A stretch of 6,268 nucleotides of DNA from Clostridium sp. CAG:169 (GTDB taxonomy: Bacteria > Bacillota > Clostridia > Oscillospirales > Ruminococcaceae): the NCBI GenBank assembly GCA_000435195.1, contig FR880297.1, positions 3,600-9,867 of the forward strand, written 5' to 3'. The position numbers and the translations under genes are program-made. This document shows, one piece after another, positions 1 through 6,268 of this stretch. Every line of letters begins with the position of its first letter. Position 1 is the first letter of the stretch. Under the pieces are notes generated by a model, which was not told the DNA's origin, made no database searches, and saw only the letters and a list, made by a program, of their open reading frames with translations.

Positions 1-837
1 TCGGCGGACGGCCACATACACCACATCCGGGCGGGTCCAGTTGGCAAAGGTGTTCTGCTTGCCAGTGGGCATGCTGCGGATAAACGCCTCCGCAAAAGCC
101 CGCACTGCCTCCGGTGTTGCCTCTCCAAGCATCTTTTTTAAATCTTCCACATTTACCGTGGCATAGCGGTATAAGGTAGAAGAATTGAATTCGACGGTTC
201 CCAGATGACCGGCACCGGCATTGTCCTCTGGAGAGCAGTCGTCCACAGCAGTGAAATAATCAAATTCATTTTCTATTGCATGGGTGGAAATTGCATGAGC
301 AACCTGAGCGGCAGCATCGAAATTGAGCCCGGGATCATCTGCCACCATCCGACCAAACAAGGCAAGGTCAACGCTGGGTCTGGCTTTCAAAGCCTCTTTG
401 CATTCCGTTTTGTTGGGTGCCTTTTCCTGTCTGGCGGCAATCTCTGCCAACTGATGGATTTGACTGGGGCTGATGAAAAATAATGCGCCGGTCTTCAGCT
501 GATTTTTGTCTTCCTTTACTTTGACTCCGGCAGCCTCCAATACCTTCTTTGCAGAGTCTTGCGCCTGTTTTTCGGTACACTCCGGGTCGAGTGCTATAAC
601 CTGCCCTGCGACCAAATCAATCACCATTTTGGTTCGCTGTCCCACATCCTCCTGAGACAATATATCCTGAAATTTCAGTCGCATAGCACGTTTCCAAGCC
701 TGACTGGACACTCTGGCGCGCGTCACACCGCCGTAAATAGCCGTCTTGGGACTGCCGGTATCATCGCGGTTCACACAGCTGGGAGGAACCGTCTGCAGTA
801 CGTGGAAGTCAACATAGATTCTTTCACTGTTATTCAT
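1..837 (-). CDS. cas7e: Cas7e (CasC/Cse4) Cascade backbone subunit, 3' end cut by window edge
   Basis: Repeated backbone subunit of type I-E Cascade; in known complexes six copies coat the crRNA spacer in the cytoplasm. I translated it by hand: it is open from ATG 837-835 to base 1, giving 279 residues with no stop, against about 340-380 for the family, so the C-terminus lies outside. Recognisable Cas7e blocks: FHVLQTVPPSCVNRDDTGSP (11-30), AIYGGVTRARVSSQAWKRAMR region (33-53), LALFGRMVADDP (158-169), AAQVAHAISTHAIENEFDYF (176-195), the acidic-glycine stretch 199-210, GTVEFNSSTLYRYATV (213-228) and SMPTGKQNTFAN (255-266). The start is supported by AAAGGA at 851-846, 8 nt upstream. It overlaps the 3' end of cse2 by 8 bp, implying coupled translation. 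No Cas7-type defect is visible in the part present. Confidence 0.96.
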   Translation of the reverse strand, partial: MNNSERIYVDFHVLQTVPPSCVNRDDTGSPKTAIYGGVTRARVSSQAWKRAMRLKFQDILSQEDVGQRTKMVIDLVAGQVIALDPECTEKQAQDSAKKVLEAAGVKVKEDKNQLKTGALFFISPSQIHQLAEIAARQEKAPNKTECKEALKARPSVDLALFGRMVADDPGLNFDAAAQVAHAISTHAIENEFDYFTAVDDCSPEDNAGAGHLGTVEFNSSTLYRYATVNVEDLKKMLGEATPEAVRAFAEAFIRSMPTGKQNTFANWTRPDVVYVAVRR

Positions 838-1423
838 GATTGTCATCCTTTCTTTCCTGACGCCGGTACACAGTCCGGTAAAAATCCTGTCCCCATTGCA
901 GACGAATTCTTGCAGCTCCGTCCGGCGTTTGGAAGACATATAAATCTCCTGCCAATTCTACATAATCCAGAGGGATACCATCCCTGCGCAAAAGCTGGAT
1001 CAACCCGCGCAGATGGTGCAGACACTCCGGCATACCTTTAGCAGTAGCAAATGCATTAAATCGGCGCTGAACCGGTTTTAGGTGATCTTCATCGCCGTCT
1101 GCCAAGCTGCCGATGGCAATTCCCAGCCTTTGCCCATCCATATGCATTTTCTGGTCGTTGCCCTGCTGATGCATGGCATATAGAGTCAAGGCACCGCACA
1201 CCGCCCATTCTTCCCATGTAGGGTTGCCGTTTTGGCTCATAAGCTCCTCTGGAAAATCCCGAAACAGAAGCTCCCAGAGCTGAGGTAGCTCTCCCGGCTT
1301 CTTGCCAATCCCACGGCGCAGATTTGCCAAATCGGCACGAACCAGATGCGGATTGGGTTCCGTTTGCCAGTACATGAGTCTTTTGCGCACAAAGCTCATT
1401 ACCTGCTTTTTACGGTCGTTCAT
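830..1423 (-). CDS. cse2: Cse2 (CasB) small subunit of type I-E Cascade
   Basis: Small, mostly helical subunit; two copies form the inner belly of type I-E Cascade and stabilise the crRNA-target DNA hybrid and displaced strand. The 197-residue length fits the family (roughly 160-200). Family signatures: RADLANLRRGIGKKPGELP (29-47), a helix with ALTLYAMHQQ (78-87), GQRLGIAIGSLA (97-108), RRFNAFATAKG (120-130), HHLRGLIQLLR (136-146) and the C-terminal block DYVELAGDLYVFQ (153-165) plus IRLQWGQDFYR (173-183). The many basic residues fit nucleic acid contact. ATG 1423 is chosen because AAAGGAG (1437-1431) sits 7 nt upstream. The gene starts inside the last codons of cse1 (14 bp overlap) and its stop overlaps the cas7e start. 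Its acidic, histidine-containing tail (DDNHE) is read from DNA shared with the cas7e start. Confidence 0.97.
   Translation of the reverse strand: MNDRKKQVMSFVRKRLMYWQTEPNPHLVRADLANLRRGIGKKPGELPQLWELLFRDFPEELMSQNGNPTWEEWAVCGALTLYAMHQQGNDQKMHMDGQRLGIAIGSLADGDEDHLKPVQRRFNAFATAKGMPECLHHLRGLIQLLRRDGIPLDYVELAGDLYVFQTPDGAARIRLQWGQDFYRTVYRRQERKDDNHE
846..851 (-). promoter_or_regulatory. Ribosome-binding site of cas7e inside the end of cse2
   Basis: AAAGGA on the minus strand lies 8 nt before ATG 837 and within the last codons of cse2. It supports the chosen cas7e start and the 8-bp overlap of the genes. Confidence 0.75.
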
Positions 1424-3047
1424 CTGTTTTCTCCTTTGTTATGCTTTTCATGTTGAAGTGATCTCTTATCTGCCAGAAAAATCGATTAAAAACATTCGGT
1501 GAAGAATAAAACTTTCCTTCTACCCAACGTCCTGCAAACGCTGCTTCTCCGGCATTTTGAACCATTTTTTGTCCCTGTTTCATTGCGAGATGATATGCCT
1601 CCATACGCCACTGCTCATCTTTTTTTGCCCGGAGTTCTTCTGCATCCCCCAAATCAGGGTCAATGGAAGCCAGCCACCTGCGAAACGGAATATCCACTGC
1701 GGAATAATACATTTGGCTTGCCTGATAGATTCTGCCTTTTTCTGCGTCGCTGTCCGGTTGCCCGCCGGCTGCCTTGAAAAGTTCTTCTGCTAACACCCCC
1801 AAAAACCATGCTGCTTTCTCGGTCTGGGCAATTTTATCTTGGATCAACTTATCCCACAATTTTCCTCCTTCCTCCAAAAGAGAAATGTGGAAATCCAGAT
1901 GGTCCTCCAATATATCTTCTATAAAGAAGTCCTTATCACCATATTTTGCTCCTACAGTGCGGAAATGGATGATAAAATTATTCTCAAGAACTTCTTTCCA
2001 TTTCAGCAATACGACCCAGTTCATAATTCCGGGCGTCTTGCCATTACTTTGTGGTACTGTGATTGCAGAAAAATCGCGCCACATTTGCCGATCTGGTTTT
2101 AGTCGTTTCGGTTGGTTGTAGCCCGGTTCATTTTTCTTTCCTTCCCGATACTCCCATAGGGTCATCTGTTCTGCATCGGCATTGATCTTAGAGAAAAAAT
2201 CACCGCCTAAAAGGGTATATCCTACGACCTGTTCATTCTCCCTGATCAGGAGCAACCTGCGTGATTGCAGCGTCAGCAACTCCGCCTGGTTGTCCGGCAT
2301 CGCAATTTCTGTTCGCTCCTCTCCCTTGGGTTTTTCCAATTCCCATACAGGGGCAGGTTCCTCCCAAATCTGGCTTCCATCTTTTAAAAGTGCCAGATTC
2401 AACATCAGTGTTTCAAAAAGCGTTTTCCCCTCGGCATAGATAAGTCCCAATTTCCCCAGCCAACCGGCACCTGGTGAGGGGAGTCCCTTCCCCTTCGGCT
2501 TTGCAGAGGTATCGTCAAAGCCGTTGAGGTGAATAAGCCACCTTGCCGCTGCCGCATAGTCTAGCCCTGCCTTTTCTTTTCCTAAACAGACTGGGAAAAG
2601 CCGCACCTTGTTGTTGCTCTCAGACAGTTCGCCATTTAACTTCGCAGCAGTATATACAGTTCCTACGGATGCTGCCGGAGTCTGATAGAATGGGTGTTCC
2701 GGGTGGAAAAGCCAGAAGCGCTCTTTCCATTGTTCCAAGTATTTTCGAATCGGTTCTCGTGGAAACTGTCCAGTCTTCCACAGCATCTGCCAACGCTGTA
2801 CTGCCTGACCTGGAGTTTCTATAGGATTGTCCTCACCATCCAAATCCATTCGATAGAAAACCGTATGTAGCACTGCCAGCAAAAGGCGCAGAATTGCAAC
2901 ATCCTGTGTCGGAAGCTCTCCTGCCAGACGCCGATAGTGATGACCTTCCCACAATGCTTGTGTCAAAGAAATTTCCTGAGCCGTACAGTCCTCTGTCATT
3001 ACTCTGATCCAAGGTTCATCTAAGAGATTAAATTCAATCTCGGACAT
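1410..3047 (-). CDS. cse1: Cse1 (CasA/Cas8e) large subunit of type I-E Cascade
   Basis: Large subunit of type I-E Cascade, which recognises the PAM, helps open the target duplex and docks Cas3 once the R-loop forms. At 545 residues it is near the usual size (about 500-560). The N-terminal signature FNLLDEPWIRV (6-16) is typical, followed by ISLTQAL (26-32) and QDVAILRLLLAVLH (48-61). The middle has SESNNKVRLF (142-151), LPSPGAGWLGKLG (189-201), LFETLMLNLAL (210-220), LLTLQSRRLLLI (257-268) and MTLWEYREGKK (295-305). The C-terminal third (about 395-545) is predicted helical, matching the four-helix bundle of Cse1. Only two cysteines occur (C21, C154), so the paired CxxC zinc ligands seen in some homologues are absent. 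ATG 3047 has AAAGGAGG (3061-3054) 6 nt upstream and follows the cas3 stop by 1 bp. No truncation or frameshift is seen. Confidence 0.97.
   Translation of the reverse strand: MSEIEFNLLDEPWIRVMTEDCTAQEISLTQALWEGHHYRRLAGELPTQDVAILRLLLAVLHTVFYRMDLDGEDNPIETPGQAVQRWQMLWKTGQFPREPIRKYLEQWKERFWLFHPEHPFYQTPAASVGTVYTAAKLNGELSESNNKVRLFPVCLGKEKAGLDYAAAARWLIHLNGFDDTSAKPKGKGLPSPGAGWLGKLGLIYAEGKTLFETLMLNLALLKDGSQIWEEPAPVWELEKPKGEERTEIAMPDNQAELLTLQSRRLLLIRENEQVVGYTLLGGDFFSKINADAEQMTLWEYREGKKNEPGYNQPKRLKPDRQMWRDFSAITVPQSNGKTPGIMNWVVLLKWKEVLENNFIIHFRTVGAKYGDKDFFIEDILEDHLDFHISLLEEGGKLWDKLIQDKIAQTEKAAWFLGVLAEELFKAAGGQPDSDAEKGRIYQASQMYYSAVDIPFRRWLASIDPDLGDAEELRAKKDEQWRMEAYHLAMKQGQKMVQNAGEAAFAGRWVEGKFYSSPNVFNRFFWQIRDHFNMKSITKEKTDERP
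1431..1437 (-). promoter_or_regulatory. Ribosome-binding site of cse2 inside the end of cse1
   Basis: AAAGGAG on the minus strand lies 7 nt before ATG 1423 and within the last codons of cse1. It fixes the cse2 start and the 14-bp overlap of the two genes. Confidence 0.85.
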
Positions 3048-3048
3048 T

Positions 3049-5790
3049 TTATTCCTCCTTTTCTGCTAATCCAAACTGTGGATTGTAATACAATTTCTTT
3101 CCGGCAAGTTCTGCGGTTCCTTCCGAATTCAAAACAAGGAATAACTCGCCTTGTAACACTGGGGATTGCAGCCATTCAAAGAATTTCTCTCCCATCTGTT
3201 CTTCCAATTCTTTAATCACCGCATCAATACAGTAGTTTTGGCTGAAAGTAGAAGGAAGGCGCAATCTCTGGGCAGCAATAACTCGACTTTCTTCTATGCT
3301 GGGTTGTATATTAAGTTGGTAGCGCTCTCTGGAATGTTCTTTTGACAACAGCTTGATCTGACCATCTTCATCTTGCTGAACCACCAGCACCTCAATAGCG
3401 GCTGTTCCATCGCGGACAGCTGCCTGCGCCTGTAAATCTGTAAACATCTGCATATTATCCATTGTGCCAACAATTGTATCAAAGAATCCATCTGTCGAAG
3501 GTGGAAGCATACAATAACTACTGGCACGCTTCCGCTGTTTTTTTTGAAATAATTGATGCTGATTTTTCGCATCTTCATACTCCGGTGTAGATTCCGGCTC
3601 CCAAAGTGCCTCATCATATGTTTTCTGCACCAATGGGGAAATGTCCTCCGGCAATCTGATTTGATTCGGCAACAAGCCCCGGGTTCTCAGCAACAGATAA
3701 GCACCGTAGACTGCAAGGCTACCGGCATCCAGTTCTCCCTGCGCACCAAGCACCAGACAGCGTGGCGTTATTGCCTTGGTGGGTCTTTGCCTGGAGTGGC
3801 GATGCAGGCGACCGATTCTCTGCAACAGCAGGTCCATCGGGCAAAGATCCGTAATCAGAAGGTCAAAGTCCAAATCCAGAGATTGCTCCAACACCTGAGT
3901 TCCAATCACAATGACTCCCTTGCGTTGCTCCAATGTAGAATGTTTACCAACATGTTCCAGAATATCCTGCTCATGTTGCAGCCGGTCCGGGGTCAAATAT
4001 CTGGAGTGATCCATCAGTATTGTCGCCTTAGGATAGATCTCTTTTAAGCGTTTCCACAATTCCTGTGCCCGCTTCACTGTGTTTACAATAAAACCCACAC
4101 AACCATATTCGATTATATTGCCCAGTTCCGCGATTGCCTGCTCTTCTGTACATCTCTCGACGAGAACCGTCCGGCTGGTTCCCTCCGATGGAATTGCCAA
4201 TTTATAATGATGGTTATCGCTTGTCCAGGTAAGCAGAGGATACTCCTGGATATTTTTGAATTCAGCAGGTGGTTTCTTGCCGGAATAAGCATGGAGCAGC
4301 TCGGCTCTTCTCTTTCCGGGCAGGGTGGCTGACAACAATATTACCGGAACATGATAGGCGCCCAACCACTTCAATGCGCAGTCCAAGTAGGTGTTCATGT
4401 AGGTGTCATAGGCATGACATTCATCAATAATGACAACTTTTCCAGTCAAACCCAGGTGCCGAAGCATAACATGCTTCTGACGAAGCGCTGCCATAAGAAG
4501 TTGATCCACTGTACCTACAACCAGGTTTGCCAGGAGCTTTGTTTTTCTTCCTCGGAAGAAGGAGTGTACAATCAGAGATTCCGGTACCATATCATTTGCC
4601 CAAAGTTCCTGCTCCTCATCACCGACCTGAACACTCCCTTCTTCCAACTGCCGAAAGGATTCATTAAATTCCGCCTGTCCATGGACCAGGGACACAGCAA
4701 TCCCACTGGATTCCGGCTGTTGTTGTGCCCATTGAGTCATTCTTGTGAACATGGCATTGGAGGTTGCCTGAGATGGCAGGAAAAAAGCAATCCCTCCCAA
4801 ATGAAAACGATTCATCATAATCTCAGCAGCAGAGAGTGCCGCCTCCGTTTTCCCCTGACCCATAAGAGCTTCTAAAATCATGATTCCCGGTTTTTCCATT
4901 TCCGCTGCAATCTGCTTAACAGTTTCCTGCATACGATTTGCTGAAAACCCAAAGCGACTCATAAAAAAGTAGGGCATTTTCCAGTCGTCAGACACCTTCC
5001 ATGGGGCGGGAAGATTCAATTTCTGGAGGGCAAATTCTGCTCGCTTCGGGTCATATTTCCGAGGCAGCTCATCCTCCCTGATCATTGGGAAAAAAGCAGT
5101 GTTACTGGCAATCCAATCTGCCATGATAACAAGACCTGTCAACGCCATCTGTGCAGCCATTCCACATTTGGGTAAATCTTCATGATGGATGATCCCGATT
5201 CCATTCAAAGCCCAAGTAAGCAGTTCCCGTTGCGTATTGCCCCACAGGGTGTCCCGTTCTTCTGTATTGTTCCAACCGAAAGACATCGGAGATTCTTCGC
5301 GAAAGGAAACGATACGATGACTCTCCGGTTTCCCGTGGTGTGCGCCGACTACAGCAGCCAAACATTCATTGATTTCTTCCGCTCGTAGTATTTCCGCACC
5401 TGCAGCAGCATGAAACAGCTTTTCATTAAATAAGCCCTTCTGCGGTTCTGTAACTAGTCCATTTTTTTCCAGCCGATGCCGCAACGTCTCTCGGTGAGCC
5501 AATATCTTCCGCTGAAACATTGGCGTTGCTTTGCCAATATCATGCAGTAGCGCAGCTGCAATAGCGATTTTGCAAAGTTTCTCCTGCGTTAACTCCAATT
5601 CGTCATCATAATCATCAGGAAGCCAATGCCACAGCAAATACTCCATTACAGCTGCGGTATCTTGCAGATGAACAACCAGTGGCAGCCAAAGCGTTTCATC
5701 CTCTGCGTCTGTCTTGGCATTCAATGCCCATGCCGCATCACTAAGTTTTTCTGTGCCTCCAATCAGATATTGTACAGGCAGATGATTCAT
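3049..5790 (-). CDS. cas3: Cas3 HD nuclease / superfamily 2 helicase of type I-E CRISPR
   Basis: Effector nuclease-helicase: recruited by Cascade, it nicks the displaced strand and unwinds and degrades the target. With ATG 5790 it has 913 residues, close to the usual 850-950. The N-terminal HD nuclease has H41, LLHDIGK (H83, D84, K87), H127, GAHHG (H151, H152) and MADW (D225), the expected metal-binding set. The helicase core has Walker A MGQGKT (310-315, K314), FLPSQATSNAMF (337-348), the DECH box (456-459), SAT (487-489), FIVNT (567-571), GTQVLEQSLDLDFD (630-643) and QRIGRLHRH (657-665). A linker and C-terminal domain follow (about 720-913). The frame stays open upstream to GTG 5976-5974 and beyond, but that start has no ribosome site and precedes AT-rich DNA. 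ATG 5790 has AAAGGAG (5807-5801), so I prefer it. Its last codons hold the cse1 ribosome site. Confidence 0.97.
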   Translation of the reverse strand: MNHLPVQYLIGGTEKLSDAAWALNAKTDAEDETLWLPLVVHLQDTAAVMEYLLWHWLPDDYDDELELTQEKLCKIAIAAALLHDIGKATPMFQRKILAHRETLRHRLEKNGLVTEPQKGLFNEKLFHAAAGAEILRAEEINECLAAVVGAHHGKPESHRIVSFREESPMSFGWNNTEERDTLWGNTQRELLTWALNGIGIIHHEDLPKCGMAAQMALTGLVIMADWIASNTAFFPMIREDELPRKYDPKRAEFALQKLNLPAPWKVSDDWKMPYFFMSRFGFSANRMQETVKQIAAEMEKPGIMILEALMGQGKTEAALSAAEIMMNRFHLGGIAFFLPSQATSNAMFTRMTQWAQQQPESSGIAVSLVHGQAEFNESFRQLEEGSVQVGDEEQELWANDMVPESLIVHSFFRGRKTKLLANLVVGTVDQLLMAALRQKHVMLRHLGLTGKVVIIDECHAYDTYMNTYLDCALKWLGAYHVPVILLSATLPGKRRAELLHAYSGKKPPAEFKNIQEYPLLTWTSDNHHYKLAIPSEGTSRTVLVERCTEEQAIAELGNIIEYGCVGFIVNTVKRAQELWKRLKEIYPKATILMDHSRYLTPDRLQHEQDILEHVGKHSTLEQRKGVIVIGTQVLEQSLDLDFDLLITDLCPMDLLLQRIGRLHRHSRQRPTKAITPRCLVLGAQGELDAGSLAVYGAYLLLRTRGLLPNQIRLPEDISPLVQKTYDEALWEPESTPEYEDAKNQHQLFQKKQRKRASSYCMLPPSTDGFFDTIVGTMDNMQMFTDLQAQAAVRDGTAAIEVLVVQQDEDGQIKLLSKEHSRERYQLNIQPSIEESRVIAAQRLRLPSTFSQNYCIDAVIKELEEQMGEKFFEWLQSPVLQGELFLVLNSEGTAELAGKKLYYNPQFGLAEKEE
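3054..3061 (-). promoter_or_regulatory. Ribosome-binding site of cse1 inside the end of cas3
   Basis: AAAGGAGG on the minus strand is 6 nt before ATG 3047. It is formed by the last sense codons of cas3 (Lys-Glu-Glu before the TAA), so ribosomes ending cas3 arrive exactly on the cse1 start, supporting coupled translation. Confidence 0.85.
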
Positions 5791-5800
5791 ATACGCATCA

Positions 5801-5807
5801 CTCCTTT
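5801..5807 (-). promoter_or_regulatory. Ribosome-binding site of cas3 (decides the start)
   Basis: AAAGGAG on the minus strand ends 10 nt before ATG 5790-5788. It is the only good Shine-Dalgarno match near a start codon in the cas3 frame; the upstream GTG at 5976 has none. A second ATG (5798-5796) only 2 nt after the site opens a three-codon frame whose TGA overlaps the cas3 ATG; its spacing is too short for efficient use. Confidence 0.8.
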
Positions 5808-5851
5808 TCGCTCTGTTTGTATTTGATATACCGCTGTGAGAGGGCGCCGGA

Positions 5852-5881
5852 TTTATATTGATCCTGTTGTAATTGATACAA
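5852..5881 (-). promoter_or_regulatory. Weak second promoter candidate close to cas3
   Basis: Minus-strand TTGTAT (5881-5876, 3 of 6 to -35) and TATAAA (5857-5852, 5 of 6 to -10) are separated by 18 bp. A start near 5845 would give a leader of about 55 nt, a more usual length. The -35 is poor and the DNA is AT-rich, so chance matches are likely. Its position directly downstream of the palindrome at 5883-5897 would suit control at the -35 side. Confidence 0.25.
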
Positions 5882-5882
5882 A

Positions 5883-5897
5883 ACTTCTTTAAGAAGT
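5883..5897. promoter_or_regulatory. 15-bp perfect palindrome, possible operator or RNA hairpin
   Basis: ACTTCTT-T-AAGAAGT is a perfect inverted repeat with 7-bp arms around one base, 93-107 bp before the cas3 start. On the minus strand, GATAC (5900-5896) and GTATC (5879-5875) add a partly overlapping outer pairing. As DNA it could bind a dimeric regulator; as RNA it could fold as ACTTC/GAAGT with a five-base loop. No known operator is recognised. Confidence 0.35.
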
Positions 5898-5930
5898 ATC
5901 GGTCAATGATAAAATATATTTGACGTTCCG

Positions 5931-5954
5931 AAAACAGAGCAACTGGACTGTTTT
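5931..5954. repeat. Inverted repeat AAAACAG/CTGTTTT with 10-base loop
   Basis: AAAACAG (5931-5937) and CTGTTTT (5948-5954) are perfect 7-bp arms around a 10-base loop, with the T run continuing to 5956 on the plus strand. On the plus strand this looks like a weak, A/T-rich terminator for transcripts entering from the left; on the minus strand it would be a hairpin in the cas3 leader. The stem is low in G-C pairs, so terminator strength is doubtful. Confidence 0.3.
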
Positions 5955-6093
5955 TTATATTTGCTATATTTATCACACAATGGAAACATCTCAGTTTGCA
6001 AAAAATTTGTGTAAATTGGTGCGTCTTACAGAATTTTTATGAAATTTCGGAGGAATACCAATATAGTAATAATGCGTGAATATTTATATTCTT

Positions 6094-6122
6094 ATCGTAC
6101 CATAAACATCCATATTTTTCAA
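6094..6122 (-). promoter_or_regulatory. Candidate sigma-A/sigma-70 promoter with extended -10 for the cas operon
   Basis: On the minus strand, TTGAAA (6122-6117, 5 of 6 to the -35 consensus) is followed after exactly 17 bp by TACGAT (6099-6094, 4 of 6 to the -10 consensus). TG lies one base before the -10 (6102-6101), giving the extended TGn element common in Gram-positive promoters. Predicted transcription start is near 6087, which gives an untranslated leader of roughly 300 nt before cas3. That length is unusual, so the promoter could instead serve a small transcript or share the job with the closer candidate. Confidence 0.5.
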
Positions 6123-6268
6123 GCTGTTTTGCTTTTCATCACCTATCTGTTAAAGCTCGTAAACACATGGCTACGTTTATTCTGCCTTTTCTTAAAACAT
6201 TTCCCCCGTTCTTTATTTTGTCGTTCAAGTATCGTATGATTAGCTCCTATTAGGAAAACACACTGTCA

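Larger units (their letters stand above)
5791..6268 (-). other. AT-rich leader/promoter region upstream of the cas operon, no convincing gene
   Basis: This 478-bp stretch carries no gene I can support. By hand count, 69 of the 240 bases in 5881-6120 are G or C (about 29%), against about half in sampled cas3 and more in cas7e. It holds a good minus-strand promoter candidate (6122-6094), a weaker one (5881-5852), a 15-bp palindrome and inverted repeats around 5810-5954. Open frames exist on both strands, but none has a ribosome-binding site at workable distance or a recognisable protein. No CRISPR repeat units, tRNA or insertion-sequence ends were seen. Confidence 0.75.

Noticed and set aside
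559..1041. Plus-strand 160-codon open frame across the cas7e/cse2 junction.
   Set aside because: It lies antisense to two clearly identified genes and shows no protein signature.
3553..4047. Plus-strand 164-codon open frame opposite cas3.
   Set aside because: It is antisense to conserved Cas3 motifs V and VI and has no supporting start signals or family resemblance.
4351..4875. Plus-strand 174-codon open frame opposite cas3.
   Set aside because: It is antisense to the Cas3 helicase domain (from the DECH region back to Walker A), has no recognisable protein and is explained as a shadow of that gene.
5974..5976. GTG as the cas3 start, giving a 975-residue protein.
   Set aside because: It has no Shine-Dalgarno sequence, the added 62 residues have AT-driven composition, and the internal ATG at 5790 has a good site and gives a normal Cas3 N-terminus.
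6039..6239. Plus-strand 66-codon open frame in the upstream region with a hydrophobic middle that could look like a membrane segment.
   Set aside because: There is no ribosome-binding site before ATG 6039; the nearest GGAGG (6049-6053) is inside it and 18 nt before the next ATG. AT-rich DNA readily yields Phe/Leu/Ile-rich frames, and no family is recognised.
6235..6240. Plus-strand TATGAT as the -10 box of a divergent promoter.
   Set aside because: No acceptable -35 lies 16-18 bp upstream and any gene it would serve is outside the window.
6245..6255. Short palindrome TCCTA-T-TAGGA near the right edge.
   Set aside because: Arms of 5 bp are expected by chance in a stretch of this size, and its context is cut off by the window edge.
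5791..6268. CRISPR repeat array or array leader upstream of cas3.
   Set aside because: No directly repeated units of about 28-29 bases with regular spacing were found; type I-E arrays usually lie after cas2, which is outside the window.

Overview
The window holds the 5' part of a class 1, type I-E CRISPR-Cas interference operon. All genes lie on the minus strand, so transcription runs from high to low coordinates. The order is AT-rich leader/promoter region (6268-5791), cas3 (5790-3049), cse1/casA (3047-1410), cse2/casB (1423-830) and cas7e/casC (837-1, cut by the window edge after 279 codons). Cas5e, Cas6e, Cas1, Cas2 and a repeat-spacer array, which usually follow in this order, would lie beyond base 1 and are not visible.

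The organism is probably a Bacillota (Firmicutes), perhaps a clostridial gut-type lineage. All four genes have strong purine-rich Shine-Dalgarno sites (AAAGGAGG, AAAGGAG, AAAGGA), and coding DNA near 50% GC contrasts with an upstream region near 29% GC. This is inference; there is no taxonomic marker in the window.

The genes form one tightly coupled unit: cas3 and cse1 are 1 bp apart, cse1 and cse2 overlap by 14 bp, and cse2 and cas7e overlap by 8 bp. Cas7e forms the crRNA-bound backbone of Cascade, Cse2 forms the inner belly, Cse1 is the large subunit that reads the PAM and recruits Cas3, and Cas3 is the HD nuclease/helicase that degrades the target. The HD and helicase motifs of Cas3 are intact and no frameshift or internal stop is seen, so the visible part looks functional.

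The roughly 480 bp upstream of cas3 is the least explained part. It contains a good extended -10 promoter candidate about 300 bp before cas3, a 15-bp palindrome, a second weaker promoter candidate, and inverted repeats that could form mutually exclusive RNA structures, one ending next to the cas3 ribosome-binding site. I see no previously undescribed gene system here; the coding part is ordinary type I-E.
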